NCBI GenBank assembly: GCA_937959265.1
Contig: CALGMA010000008.1
Location: 310,001 to 374,000 of the forward strand
Reading direction: 5' to 3'
Source of the DNA: an uncultured Anaerolineae bacterium
Lineage (GTDB): Bacteria > Chloroflexota > Anaerolineae > J036 > Brachytrichaceae
Length of the DNA: 64,000 bases
In this document: positions 28,367 through 37,382 of the stretch, in pieces
Layout: every line of letters starts with the position of its first letter
Numbering within the stretch: the first letter of the stretch is position 1
Made by a program: the position numbers and the translations under genes
The notes under the pieces: generated by a model
The model's input: the letters and a program-made list of their open reading frames with translations, nothing else
What the model was told of the DNA's origin: nothing
Databases searched by the model: none

Positions 28367-29053
28367 ATGAACGTACAACCCGGCATGTCCGCCGTGAAGC
28401 AGCCGGAGACGATGCTCGGTAAGCTGAAGGCGCAGATCTCACGGCCGTTGTCGTGGGTCGTTGCCGTCGCTTGCCTGGCGCCGCTGGCCGTGCTGATCTA
28501 TCAGACCGTTACCGATAACGCTACGGCCAACCCGATCCAATATCTGACCATTCAGACCGGCAAGATTGCGCTGATCCTGTTGGTGCTGTCGTTGGCCTGT
28601 ATGCCTATCGTCACGCTTACCGGTTGGAAGATAGCAACGAAGCTGAAGCGCCCGCTCGGCTTGTACGGCTTCCTCTATGTGTGCGCGCACCTGGGCGTCT
28701 TTATCTTCGACAACGGATTGCTGGACGGGACGATTGACGTGGGTGCAGTGTTCAGTGCCATCATCGCAAAGCGCTTCGCCGTCGCTGGTTTCCTGGCCTT
28801 CTGCCTGCTCGTCCCGCTTGCCATCACCTCGACTAAGGGCTGGCAGAAGCGGCTGGGCAAGCGGTGGAAGACCCTGCACCGGTTGGTCTATGTCATCGCG
28901 CCTATCGTCGTGCTGCACTTTGCGTGGCTGGTGAAGAGCATCATCGTCCGACCCGAGCCGATCGCTTGGGGTGTGGTGATCGTGCTGTTGCTGATCGCGC
29001 GCACGCCACCTGTGCGTCGGGCAGTCATCAACTTTCGCAGTCGCTATGCCTGA
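28367..29053 (+). CDS. msrQ: heme-binding membrane subunit MsrQ
   Basis: A 228-residue membrane protein of the ferric-reductase-like transmembrane family with six predicted helices: WVVAVACLAPLAVLIYQ, ILLVLSLACMPIVTL, YGFLYVCAHLGVFI, FAVAGFLAFCLLVPLAIT, HRLVYVIAPIVVLHFAW and WGVVIVLLLIA. Conserved His residues in the third and fifth helices are the probable heme ligands. It passes electrons from the quinone pool to MsrP. ATG at 28367 is preferred because it has a GGAAG site and gives the usual family length; an upstream TTG overlapping the msrP stop is less likely. Confidence 0.93.
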   Translation: MNVQPGMSAVKQPETMLGKLKAQISRPLSWVVAVACLAPLAVLIYQTVTDNATANPIQYLTIQTGKIALILLVLSLACMPIVTLTGWKIATKLKRPLGLYGFLYVCAHLGVFIFDNGLLDGTIDVGAVFSAIIAKRFAVAGFLAFCLLVPLAITSTKGWQKRLGKRWKTLHRLVYVIAPIVVLHFAWLVKSIIVRPEPIAWGVVIVLLLIARTPPVRRAVINFRSRYA

Positions 29054-29171
29054 TTCGCCGAGGCGCTGCAAGCTGAGCGTTTGCTGAATTTCCGAAGTTC
29101 GTGAATGCGGATGTGGGCTGTGTGCGAATGACTTGATGACGCTCGATCTTGTAAAGGAGAAAACTCGAACG

Positions 29172-30965
29172 ATGAAAAGACGAACCTTCCTCACTCATGC
29201 AGCCATCGCTGCGGCGATCGCTGCGACGACGCTGGCTGCGCCGGCCGGTCGGTTTGCTGCTGCTCAACCTATGCAACCGATGAACATCGCCGAGACGGCG
29301 ATGGCCGATCCCCAGTTCAGCACGCTGGTGAAGGCAGTGATTGCCGCCGGCTTGCCCGACACGCTGAAGGACCCGAAAGCGACGTTGACCGTGTTCGCGC
29401 CAACCGACGACGCTTTTGCCAAGCTCGACCAGGACATGCTGGCCGACCTGCTCAAGCCGGAGAACAAGGACAAGCTCAAAGCCATCCTGCTGTATCACGT
29501 CGTGCCAGCCAAAATCACGTCGCGGGATGTGAAAGGCATGGGCGGCAAGGGTACGCCGGAGACACTGAATGGCGCAATGGTCAACGTCACTACTATCGGT
29601 AGAGACATCTACGTCAATGAGGCCAGGGTGGTCAAAGCCGATATCCCTTCCAGCAACGGCGTGATCCACGCGATTGATACCGTGCTCATCCCGCCGGACA
29701 TGAACATGAGCAACATTGCTGCCGTAGCGATGATGAACCCGATGTTCAACACACTCTCGGCGTTGGTGACGCAAGCCGGCCTGGGCAGCGCGCTCAAAGA
29801 CTCCAAGGCGAATCTGACCGTGTTCGCCCCGACCGATGAAGCCTTCGCCAAGCTACCGAAGCAAGTGGTCAATACGCTGTTGCGGGACAAGAAGAAGCTG
29901 CAATCGGTGTTGCTGTATCACGTGCTGGGCGCCCGAGTGACCAGCAAGGATGTCATGGGTATGGGTGGCAAGGGCACGCCGAAGACGCTGAACGGCGCCG
30001 CTGTTAATGTCACCACCATCGGCGACGCCATCTATGTGAATGAAGCGAAAGTGATCAAGGCCGATGTGCCGACGACCAATGGCGTGATCCACGTGATTGA
30101 CCGTGTGTTGCTGCCGCCGGATATGATGGCTATGAACACGATCGCCGCAGCCGCGATGATGGAGCCGATGTTCAACACGCTGTCGGCTGCCGTCACTGTG
30201 GCTGGCCTGGGTGATACGCTCAAAGATCCCAAGAGCGCCCTGACGGTGCTCGCGCCGACCGATGAAGCCTTTGCCAAGCTGCCCGCCGGCACGGTCGAGG
30301 CCCTCCTGAAGGATCCGGAAGCGCTGAAGAAGGTGTTGCTTTACCACGTGGTCCCCGGTAAGTTGACCAGCCGGCAGCTCAAGGGCGAGCTGAAGACTGT
30401 CAACGGTGCCACGGTCAACCTGACGACCATCGGCAGGGACATCTACGCCAATGAGGCCAAAGTCATCAAGGCCGACGTGCGAACCGGCAACGGCTTCATT
30501 CATGTGATTGATACCGTGCTCATCCCGCCGGACATGAACATGAGCAACATCGCCGCAGTGGCGATGATGAACCCGCAGTTCAACACGCTGTCGCGGTTGG
30601 TGACACTCGCTGGTCTGGGCAGCGCACTCAAAGACCCGAAGGCAAACCTGACCGTGTTCGCCCCCACCGATGCAGCATTCGCTAAAGTGCCCAAGGCAAT
30701 GCTCGATGCGCTGGCGAAGGATCCGGAAAAGTTGAAGAAGGTGCTGCTATATCACGTGTTGCCGAACCAGGTCACCTCGGCGGATGTGAAAGGTATGGGC
30801 GGCGTGGGACAGCCCAAGACCCTCGAGGGTGCGACGCTCGATGTAACGACCAAGGACGGCATGATCTTCGTAAACGGCGCAAAGGTGATTGCCGCCGACA
30901 TAGCCACGGTCAACGGTGTGATCCACGCGATTGACGCTGTGCTCATCCCACCAGATGTGCGGTGA
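29172..30965 (+). CDS. secreted fasciclin (FAS1) protein with four tandem domains
   Basis: A 597-residue exported protein. The Tat-like N-terminus KRRTFLTHAAIAAAIAATTLA ends near an AAAQ cleavage site. Four FAS1 repeats follow at about 38-186, 187-330, 331-462 and 463-597. Each has the H1 box TVFAPTD(D/E)AFAKL (VLAPTDEAF in repeat three), the central YHV and a H2-type GVIHVID(T/R)VL(I/L)PPD ending. FAS1 domains mediate adhesion to proteins or polysaccharides, so a cell-surface or matrix role is inferred. AAGGAG precedes ATG 29172. The repeats are close enough at DNA level for copy-number change by recombination. Confidence 0.93.
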   Translation: MKRRTFLTHAAIAAAIAATTLAAPAGRFAAAQPMQPMNIAETAMADPQFSTLVKAVIAAGLPDTLKDPKATLTVFAPTDDAFAKLDQDMLADLLKPENKDKLKAILLYHVVPAKITSRDVKGMGGKGTPETLNGAMVNVTTIGRDIYVNEARVVKADIPSSNGVIHAIDTVLIPPDMNMSNIAAVAMMNPMFNTLSALVTQAGLGSALKDSKANLTVFAPTDEAFAKLPKQVVNTLLRDKKKLQSVLLYHVLGARVTSKDVMGMGGKGTPKTLNGAAVNVTTIGDAIYVNEAKVIKADVPTTNGVIHVIDRVLLPPDMMAMNTIAAAAMMEPMFNTLSAAVTVAGLGDTLKDPKSALTVLAPTDEAFAKLPAGTVEALLKDPEALKKVLLYHVVPGKLTSRQLKGELKTVNGATVNLTTIGRDIYANEAKVIKADVRTGNGFIHVIDTVLIPPDMNMSNIAAVAMMNPQFNTLSRLVTLAGLGSALKDPKANLTVFAPTDAAFAKVPKAMLDALAKDPEKLKKVLLYHVLPNQVTSADVKGMGGVGQPKTLEGATLDVTTKDGMIFVNGAKVIAADIATVNGVIHAIDAVLIPPDVR

Positions 30966-31003
30966 TTGCGCTGCGCGCCCGTTTGCGTGATTCCATCTCG
31001 ACG

Positions 31004-31038
31004 ACGTCGGGCTGCCCAACAGGCAAGCCCGACGTTTC
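31004..31038 (+). terminator. terminator after the fasciclin gene
   Basis: A stem of ten pairs (ACGTCGGGCT/AGCCCGACGT) plus three more (GCC/GGC) with one bulge and a 5-base loop, followed by TTTCACGTTT. It is 38 bases after the fasciclin stop. Confidence 0.8.
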
Positions 31039-31291
31039 ACGTTTGATGGGGTGAGCGGTCAAACGCTGTCACAACCGTCATGAGCTTGGCGCCCGTCCCT
31101 ACAAAGGTCGAAAGTCCATGGAGAGATGGGTTAGGGGGCGGCGTGCAAAGCTCGCACAAGGCCAGGTCCCTCATAAATCAGATAACACGCCTGGGATCCT
31201 CCCTCAAGCCGGCTAACGCGCCGTTAACCGCGAGGCAAGCCAGCCTTAACGCAACTGTGCTAGCTTGTGTGACGAGCAAAGGCTAGCAATC
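31039..31291. other. intergenic region without recognised gene
   Basis: Between the fasciclin terminator and the PAP2-like gene. A 68-codon plus-strand frame is present but its composition is not protein-like. No clear promoter or RNA was identified. Short direct similarity between CCTTAAC and GTTAAC segments was the only structure seen. Confidence 0.4.
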
Positions 31292-31924
31292 ATGACTTAT
31301 CCTGCTGCGCCTGGCCAAGTTACGCCCGAAGCGCTGTTCGTGCCGCCCCTGCGCCAACCGCGCCTCGACCGCGTTGCCAGTTGGATCTCTAACGCCACCC
31401 ATCCTCCTATCGTAGGTGTCTTCAGCGTGCTCGTCGCTGCACTCGTCTCGACGAAAGTCGCAGCCTGGACATGGGGCGCGGGTTATCTAGCGCTCGCCGT
31501 CCTGCTGCCCACCCTCTACGTGGCCTGGATGGTGCGGCGTGGCGAGATCGCCGACATGCAACTGCCGGACCGGCACCAGCGCCTCAAGCCATATTGCGTC
31601 GCTATTGCGTGCATGGCGCTGGCTGCGCTGGCGCTGCAATGGACACACGCGCCGCGCCTGTTGCAGCAGATTGCTCTGATCAACGTCATCCAGTCTGCTG
31701 CGCTGTTCCTGGCGACTCTGCGCTGGAAGATCAGTGCGCATTGCGCCTCGATGGGTGCGCTCGCTGTGTTGACCTGGACGCTGTTCGGTGCCGGCAGCTT
31801 GCCGTTTTGCGCTGCTGTGCCGGCGGTGGCCTGGGCGCGCGTGTGGTTGAAGCGACACGACCTAATACAAGTGCTGGCCGGCGCGACGCTTGGCATCGCC
31901 GTCGCCTGGATTGTGCTGCGCTGA
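31292..31924 (+). CDS. PAP2-like membrane protein (divergent)
   Basis: A 210-residue integral membrane protein with about six helices. Degenerate PAP2 phosphatase-like motifs occur in the expected order: DRHQRLKPY, then [12 protein letters not shown] where PAP2 enzymes have the PSGH motif, then [19 protein letters not shown] in place of the SRxxxxxHxxxD motif. A lipid-phosphate role is inferred; the changed residues make catalysis uncertain. It is 11 bases upstream of a glycosyltransferase, suggesting a joint role in glycolipid synthesis. ATG at 31292 was chosen because ten upstream codons look non-coding. Confidence 0.6.
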   Translation: MTYPAAPGQVTPEALFVPPLRQPRLDRVASWISNATHPPIVGVFSVLVAALVSTKVAAWTWGAGYLALAVLLPTLYVAWMVRRGEIADMQLPDRHQRLKPYCVAIACMALAALALQWTHAPRLLQQIALINVIQSAALFLATLRWKISAHCASMGALAVLTWTLFGAGSLPFCAAVPAVAWARVWLKRHDLIQVLAGATLGIAVAWIVLR

Positions 31925-31935
31925 TAAAGAACGCT

Positions 31936-33120
31936 ATGCGCATTGCCTTATTTACCGAGACCTTCCTGCCGCGTGTGGACGGTGTGACGAACACGTTGTG
32001 CCGCTTGCTCGATCACCTGGCGGCGCGCGGGCACGAGAGTATCTTGTTCGCGCCGGAGGGCAGCCCGGCGCGCTATGCGCATACGCCGGTGATTGGATTG
32101 CCCGGCCGACGCTTGCCGATGTATCCGGACTTCAAGCTGATCTCGCCGTTTGCACCCATTGCCGGGCCGCTGCGCGACTTTGTGCCCGACTTGGTGCATA
32201 CGCTCAATCCTGTCACGCTGGGTCTGGCAGCGATCCGCCAGGCGCGCGAGATGGGCGTGCCGGTCGTGGCGTCGTATCACACCGACGTGCCTGGCTTCAT
32301 GATGCGCTGGGGCTATGCCTTGCCAGCCCGGCTGATGGCGTGCTACATGCGCTGGGTGCACAACCAGGCCGACCTCAATCTGTGCCCTTCGTCGGTGACG
32401 CTGGGGGCGTTGGCGCGCCAGGGCTATCGCCGGCTGAAGGTGTGGGGGCGCGGTGTGGACACCGCCCTCTTCAATCCCGACAAGCGCAGCGCAGCATGGC
32501 GTGTCCGCCTGACGTGCGGGCAACCGGAACGCCCGCTGCTGCTGTTCGTCGGGCGGCTCTCGCACGAGAAGCGCGTGCATTGGATCCATCGCGTCCTGCA
32601 TGCCCTCCCGGATGTTCGGCTGGCGATCGTAGGCGACGGGCCGGCGCGCGCAGCGTTGCAGCGTCTGTTCTTCGATGCACCGGTCGTCTTCACCGGTGTG
32701 TTGCGCGGAGAGGACCTGGCAGCCGCCTACGCCAGCGCAGACCTCTTCGTCTTCCCCGCCGCCAACGAGACGCTGGGCAATGTGGTGCTCGAGGCGATGG
32801 CGTCCGGCTTACCGGTGGTTGCACCGTGCTCCGGTGGCTTACTGGATCACGCTGTGCATGGCGAGACGGCGCTGCTGTTCGAGCCAGAAGATTGCCAGGC
32901 GCTGGTCGCCGCCGTGCGTGAACTGGTGCAGGACCCGACGCGAGCCAAGCAGATGGGGCGGGCTGGCCGCGCACGCGTCGAGCCGTGTACGTGGGCGGCG
33001 GTCCTCGACGGATTGTTGGACGACTATCGCACGCTCCTGGCGTCGCAGCCTGTGCCCGGCGCCGAGCGATCCCCTTCGCCGCACCGGTTGCAACAAGCCG
33101 ACCGTCGCAGCCTCGCATAA
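31936..33120 (+). CDS. GT4 family glycosyltransferase (MgtA/SqdX-like)
   Basis: A 394-residue GT-B glycosyltransferase. The N-terminal [19 protein letters not shown] with its GV loop and [14 protein letters not shown] are typical of glycolipid alpha-glycosyltransferases such as mannosyltransferase MgtA and sulfoquinovosyltransferase SqdX. The C-terminal domain has [26 protein letters not shown] and the E-x7-E region [22 protein letters not shown] for nucleotide-sugar binding. Sugar and acceptor cannot be decided. ATG 31936 begins the conserved fold; the open frame further upstream lies over the PAP2-like gene and is spurious. Probable operon with PAP2-like and MFS genes. Confidence 0.88.
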   Translation: MRIALFTETFLPRVDGVTNTLCRLLDHLAARGHESILFAPEGSPARYAHTPVIGLPGRRLPMYPDFKLISPFAPIAGPLRDFVPDLVHTLNPVTLGLAAIRQAREMGVPVVASYHTDVPGFMMRWGYALPARLMACYMRWVHNQADLNLCPSSVTLGALARQGYRRLKVWGRGVDTALFNPDKRSAAWRVRLTCGQPERPLLLFVGRLSHEKRVHWIHRVLHALPDVRLAIVGDGPARAALQRLFFDAPVVFTGVLRGEDLAAAYASADLFVFPAANETLGNVVLEAMASGLPVVAPCSGGLLDHAVHGETALLFEPEDCQALVAAVRELVQDPTRAKQMGRAGRARVEPCTWAAVLDGLLDDYRTLLASQPVPGAERSPSPHRLQQADRRSLA

Positions 33121-33132
33121 CTTACCCGGCCG

Positions 33133-34461
33133 ATGGCCCCCAACCCAGCAACCGAAGCGCGCCTTACGCTCCTGCGGCTGGCTGCCATCGTCGCCGTCAG
33201 CTTTGGCCTTACCCTCATCAGCAGCACGCTTGAGCCGGCGCTGCTGGGCAGCAAAGTCATTGCACTCGTCCCCGCCCGCTCGGCCGACGCTGCGGTGTTT
33301 GGCGCGGTTACGTTTAGCGGCTTGCTCGTAGCTGTCTTCGCCCAACCGCTCATCGGCGCCTGGTCAGATCGGGCGAACACGCGGCTGGGCCGGCGGCTGC
33401 CATTCATGCAGGCAGGGGCGGCCAGTGTCGTTGCAGGTCTGGTCCTGATCGTCGCAGCAGACTCGATCGTGCTGCTGGTGGTTGGCTTGCTCCTCACCCA
33501 GCTCGGCACGAACAGCGTCCTGGCCTCTTGGCAGCCGGTCATTGCCGAAGGCGTGCCACAAGCACAACGCGGCCTAGCCTCGGGCTTCAAGGCCGGTTTC
33601 GATCTCCTGGCAGCGATCGTCGGCCGGTTGGCGGCTGCAGAGCTGGTAAGCCTTCAGCCAGAGTGGGGGAGTGTAGCGCTCTATGCTGCGATCGCTGTCC
33701 CGATCGCCGGCCTGCTCCTCACGCTGTTCGTCACCATTCGGGCAATGGGTGTAGACCGGTCGCCGCCAAAGGCCGAAGCGCCTCTGACCATTGCGAGCAC
33801 GTTGCGCCAGGCCTTCACCGTGGACGTGCGTGCGCATCCGGCCTTTGGCTGGTGGTTCGCCAATCGCGTGTTGTTCTGGGCCGGGGTGATCGGGTCGAGC
33901 GTCTTCTTGCTGTTCGCCGCGCGCGACGTGTTCGGGATGAGCGAGGCTGAGGCGCAGCGCGTGATTGGCCGGGTGATCGTTGTGTTGGGTGTGGCGCTTG
34001 GGTTGGTGATTTTGCCGGCGGGCTGGCTGGCGGATCGAATAGGGCGTCGGCCGATAGTCATCGTTGCCGGACTGATGGCTGCTGCCGGCGCAGTGCTCGC
34101 CGTGATCAGTTTCAATCTAATCCTACCGGTAGCTATCCTGATCGGCGCAGGCACGGGCATCTATTTGAGCAGCAGCGTGGCACTGATCAACGACATCGTG
34201 CCGAAGACGGACGCAGCGCGTTACCTGGGTGTGGCCAACATTGCGACGGCCGGCGGCAGCGCATTGGCTCGGTTGGGCGGTGGTGCGCTCATCAGTGGGC
34301 TGAACAGTGTGAGCGACTCCAGCGTGATAGGCTATCAAGCGCTCTATACGGTCGTTGCCGTCTTCTTCCTGCTCAGCGTAGTCGTGATGGTGCTTGCGCC
34401 GGCGGCGCGTCCGACCAGTAGCCCCAGTCGCGCCCGCGCCAGCGCGACGGCAGTAGATTGA
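33133..34461 (+). CDS. MFS transporter
   Basis: A 442-residue, about 12-helix transporter. The loop 2-3 motif is PLIGAWSDRANTRLGRRLPFMQAG and the second-half equivalent is AGWLADRIGRRPIVIV. The first resembles the sugar/cation (GPH/SLC45-like) branch, but the ligand is unknown. It starts 12 bases after the glycosyltransferase stop. Its last ~30 codons overlap the convergent GT2 gene by 89 bases. Residues after about 425 are low complexity (Ser/Arg/Pro). Confidence 0.88.
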   Translation: MAPNPATEARLTLLRLAAIVAVSFGLTLISSTLEPALLGSKVIALVPARSADAAVFGAVTFSGLLVAVFAQPLIGAWSDRANTRLGRRLPFMQAGAASVVAGLVLIVAADSIVLLVVGLLLTQLGTNSVLASWQPVIAEGVPQAQRGLASGFKAGFDLLAAIVGRLAAAELVSLQPEWGSVALYAAIAVPIAGLLLTLFVTIRAMGVDRSPPKAEAPLTIASTLRQAFTVDVRAHPAFGWWFANRVLFWAGVIGSSVFLLFAARDVFGMSEAEAQRVIGRVIVVLGVALGLVILPAGWLADRIGRRPIVIVAGLMAAAGAVLAVISFNLILPVAILIGAGTGIYLSSSVALINDIVPKTDAARYLGVANIATAGGSALARLGGGALISGLNSVSDSSVIGYQALYTVVAVFFLLSVVVMVLAPAARPTSSPSRARASATAVD

Positions 34462-35113
34462 AATACAGCAGGAAGCAACGCAGCGAAGAATGCACGACCT
34501 TGCGCATCACGCCACGTTCCAGTCGGCGGTGATCACGCGCATAGACCACCAGGCTGGGTGCAAACATCGTCCGATAGCCGTGCCGCTTGATGCGCCAGGC
34601 GATCTCGGAATCTTCGTTGCAGACCAGGCGCAAGTCGAAGCCGCCCACGTCGCGAAAAGCCGTGCGGCTGATGAGCAGGTTCGAGCCGGTGGCGGCCGGA
34701 ATGCCCAGCCAGGCAAAGAAGCGCTGGGCGCGGGTGAACCAGCGATGGTAGGGGATGAAGCGGTCGCAGGCTTTCTTCGCGCCATAGATCGCGCCCAGGC
34801 GCGGGTCGCTCGCGTCTAGCCGAGCCAGATCGCTAAAGTAGGTGAGCGAGAAGATCACGTCGGCGTCGGTGAAGAGCAGCCAGGGTGTGTTGGCCGCTTC
34901 CGCGCCGATCTGGCGTGCGGTTACGACGTTGCATAGCTGCTGGATGATCGCGGTGCGGCGCGGCCGAATGTCGTGTATGAGCTGGGGCGTCTCATCGTCG
35001 CTGGCGTCTACCACGATGAGCTGTATATCTTCGGGCAACGACGCTAGAAAGGCGCGGATGTTGTAACGCTCGTTGCGCGTCGGCAAGATGATGGTCAGAT
35101 CCTCGATCTGCAC
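34373..35113 (-). CDS. GT2 family glycosyltransferase
   Basis: A GT-A glycosyltransferase of about 246 residues. It has the N-terminal LTIILPTRNERYNI nucleotide-binding strand, VVDASDDETP, the metal-binding DxD in LLFTDADVIF, and a helical C-terminus with NEDSEIAWRIKRHG. No clear membrane helices apart from one late hydrophobic stretch (FLLYFNLL). GTG 35113 was chosen since the fold begins at QIEDLTIILP; a TTG at 35119 overlapping the preceding stop is possible. Coupled with the DUF4177-like gene upstream. Confidence 0.82.
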   Translation of the reverse strand: MQIEDLTIILPTRNERYNIRAFLASLPEDIQLIVVDASDDETPQLIHDIRPRRTAIIQQLCNVVTARQIGAEAANTPWLLFTDADVIFSLTYFSDLARLDASDPRLGAIYGAKKACDRFIPYHRWFTRAQRFFAWLGIPAATGSNLLISRTAFRDVGGFDLRLVCNEDSEIAWRIKRHGYRTMFAPSLVVYARDHRRLERGVMRKVVHSSLRCFLLYFNLLPSRWRGRDWGYWSDAPPAQAPSRLR

Positions 35114-35115
35114 AA

Positions 35116-35349
35116 TCAATCGTCCTCTTCGTTCAACAGCCAGTTGGCCAGCCGGCGCTCCAGCACCAGTTGCGCAGTGTCTGCAGCATCGCCGGCTTGT
35201 GCGGCTGGCCGAAGCGTAATCTGGCACACGCGCCAACCTTGCTGGCCCCACTTGTTGAGCACCTGCGTCAGTTGCTCATCGGCCGGCTTGCCGTGCTCAA
35301 TCGCGACGGTCTCGATGCGATATTCGAATCGTTGCACGATCCGAATCAT
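35116..35349 (-). CDS. DUF4177-like small protein
   Basis: A 77-residue protein. FEYRIETVAIE, then LTQVLNKWGQQGWRVCQITLRP, follows the DUF4177 pattern (a short strand, a helix, then GWE/RV and a strand). Function unknown. Its stop abuts the start of the GT2 gene. Confidence 0.65.
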   Translation of the reverse strand: MIRIVQRFEYRIETVAIEHGKPADEQLTQVLNKWGQQGWRVCQITLRPAAQAGDAADTAQLVLERRLANWLLNEEDD

Positions 35350-35503
35350 CGGTTGTGCGTGTTGCGCTGCGATTAAGGGCGTATGAAGTGAGGGTGAAAG
35401 GAGTGGGATGGTGGTCGGATGACGATCATTAGCCGCATGGGCCGTGTGGGTGCCAACGCTGCTCCACTTGAGCGATGACCGTGCTCGTATGTGCAGTTGC
35501 TGT
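35350..35503. other. divergent intergenic region
   Basis: First part of the 306-base gap between the DUF4177-like/GT2 pair and SBP3. No gene seen. It must hold the promoter for the minus-strand pair, but I could not single out convincing boxes. Confidence 0.4.
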
Positions 35504-35532
35504 TTGACAATTCGTCCACCCGTGCCTAAATT
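35504..35532 (+). promoter_or_regulatory. sigma70-type promoter for system 3
   Basis: TTGACA at 35504-35509 and TAAATT at 35527-35532 with 17 bases between. It would give a leader of roughly 115 bases before SBP3, ending in a strong GAGGAGGAAG ribosome site. Confidence 0.65.
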
Positions 35533-35655
35533 CTCGACAGTTCCTGCGCGGCGCGCTGGCTATTCACTGCTACATCTCCGGCGCCGCTGCTGGTCGGTGA
35601 GAGGATCGAGAAAGTAACAGTCGGTTCTTCAATAGTTCATCACGAGGAGGAAGAC

Positions 35656-37365
35656 ATGTCAAATCGCTCAGATCGCATTCACCCTGCTGTGCCCAAGCTG
35701 CAAAAACAGCTTCAACAAGGGCGCATTAGCCGTCGCGAGTTCTTGCGCACAGTGACTTTGCTCGGCGTGAGCGCCTCGACGGCTTACGCGATGGCGTCGT
35801 GCGCACCCGCGCCGGCTGCGCCCGCGGCGCCTGCCCAGCCGGCTGCCGAGCAACCCACGGCAGCGCCTGCGCCGGCTGCCGGCATGCCCAAGCGTGGCGG
35901 CGTGCTCAAGGTCGGCATCCCCGTGCCGGCGGTGGATCATCCGGCGCGTTTCTCTTGGGTGTTCGACAGCAACGAGTTCCGCCAGGTGTATGAGTACCTC
36001 ACCGAAACCGGCCCAGATAATATCACCCGCCCCTATCTCCTGGAAAAGTGGGAGGTCAACGACGACCTGACCGAGTGGACGCTCTTCCTCAGGAAGGGCA
36101 TCCGGTGGAGCAACGGCGACGAATTCACCAGTGAGGACGTGCTGTTCAACTTCAAGGAGTGGCTGAAGCCAGAGACCAAATCGTCCATCCTCGGCTTGTG
36201 GGAGGGCTTCCTCAAGGTCGAGAACGTCAAAGCGGTGGACGATCACACCGTCAAGCTCATGCTCGATGCGCCGAAGCTGGATGTGCCGGAGACGCTATTT
36301 CACTACCCGGCACAGGTGATGCATCGCAGCTTCAACGGCGATCTCACCACGCTGAAGAACCCCGGCACAGGGCCGATGAAGCTGGACGAGTTCAAGGTCG
36401 GCGAGCGTGTGGTGGTCAGCCGGCGCGATGGCTACTGGCAGAACGGCGCCGATGGTCAGCCGCTGCCCTATCTCGACGGCATCGAGTACATTGATCTGGG
36501 CAACGATCAGACTGCCTACGTCGCTGCACTGCAATCCGGCCAGATTGACGTGATCTACGACCCGACGGTGGATACGTACCTCGCCTTGCGCGACAAGCCC
36601 GGCATCGTGGTCGAGCCGATCACTACCAGTCAGGTGCGCGTGTTGCGCATGCGCGTGGACCTCGATCCGTGGAAGGACAACCGCGTGCGCCAGGCGTTCA
36701 AGCTGGTTCAGGATCGCGAGGCCATTCTGGAGAAGGCCTACTTCGGCCAGGGCGAGTTGGGCGGCGACTTCCATGTCTCGCCGGTGCACCCTGAGTATGC
36801 GCCGATAGACATCCCCAAATACGACCCCGAGCGTGCGAAGGAACTGTTAGCCGAAGCCGGCATCACTGCGCCGCTCAAGATGAAGATCAGCGTGGGCACG
36901 GGCTGGACCGACGTGGTGGCTTACGCCGAGGCACTGAAGGAGAGCGGCAAGGCCGGCGGCTTCGACATCGAGCTAGACACCATGCCCAACAGCGCTTACT
37001 GGGACTTGTGGACGGAGACGCCGGTGGGCATCACGCCGTGGACGCATCGCCCGCTGGGTGTGATGGTGCTGCCGTTGGCCTACATCGCCGATGCGAACGG
37101 CAATCCGGTACCGTGGAACGAGAGCCGCTGGGTGGACGAAGAGTTCAGCGCGCTGCTCAAAAAGGCGCAGGGCACAATTGACATCGAGGCGCGCCGGGCC
37201 ATCATGAAGGACATTGAGACCATCCAGCGCGACCGCGGCTCGGTCGCCATTGCCTGGTGGCAGAACGTGTGGGATATCAAGTTGCCCAAGGTCAAGGGGA
37301 CTTCGGCGCACCCGACGCACTACCAGATCTGGCGCGAGGCCTGGCTCGACCCAGACGCGAAGTAA
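35656..37365 (+). CDS. family 5 substrate-binding protein (Tat lipoprotein-like), system 3
   Basis: A 569-residue solute-binding protein. The N-terminus has [17 protein letters not shown] (Tat motif) ending in AMASCAP, so a Tat-exported lipoprotein is likely. A Pro/Ala linker follows. Family segments are in canonical order: [19 protein letters not shown], then [17 protein letters not shown] at about residue 150, then [14 protein letters not shown], then [18 protein letters not shown] at about 346, and a typical [23 protein letters not shown]. It feeds the permease and fused ATPase encoded directly downstream. Peptides are the default substrate guess. Confidence 0.93.
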   Translation: MSNRSDRIHPAVPKLQKQLQQGRISRREFLRTVTLLGVSASTAYAMASCAPAPAAPAAPAQPAAEQPTAAPAPAAGMPKRGGVLKVGIPVPAVDHPARFSWVFDSNEFRQVYEYLTETGPDNITRPYLLEKWEVNDDLTEWTLFLRKGIRWSNGDEFTSEDVLFNFKEWLKPETKSSILGLWEGFLKVENVKAVDDHTVKLMLDAPKLDVPETLFHYPAQVMHRSFNGDLTTLKNPGTGPMKLDEFKVGERVVVSRRDGYWQNGADGQPLPYLDGIEYIDLGNDQTAYVAALQSGQIDVIYDPTVDTYLALRDKPGIVVEPITTSQVRVLRMRVDLDPWKDNRVRQAFKLVQDREAILEKAYFGQGELGGDFHVSPVHPEYAPIDIPKYDPERAKELLAEAGITAPLKMKISVGTGWTDVVAYAEALKESGKAGGFDIELDTMPNSAYWDLWTETPVGITPWTHRPLGVMVLPLAYIADANGNPVPWNESRWVDEEFSALLKKAQGTIDIEARRAIMKDIETIQRDRGSVAIAWWQNVWDIKLPKVKGTSAHPTHYQIWREAWLDPDAK

Positions 37366-37382
37366 GAATTGAAACTCGTGCA

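Noticed and set aside
31080..31286. 68-codon frame between the fasciclin terminator and the PAP2-like gene
   Set aside because: No ribosome site, no motif and unlikely composition.
31471..31935. Upstream extension of the GT4 glycosyltransferase frame
   Set aside because: It overlaps the PAP2-like gene in another frame and lacks any homology-like pattern; the GT fold starts at 31936.
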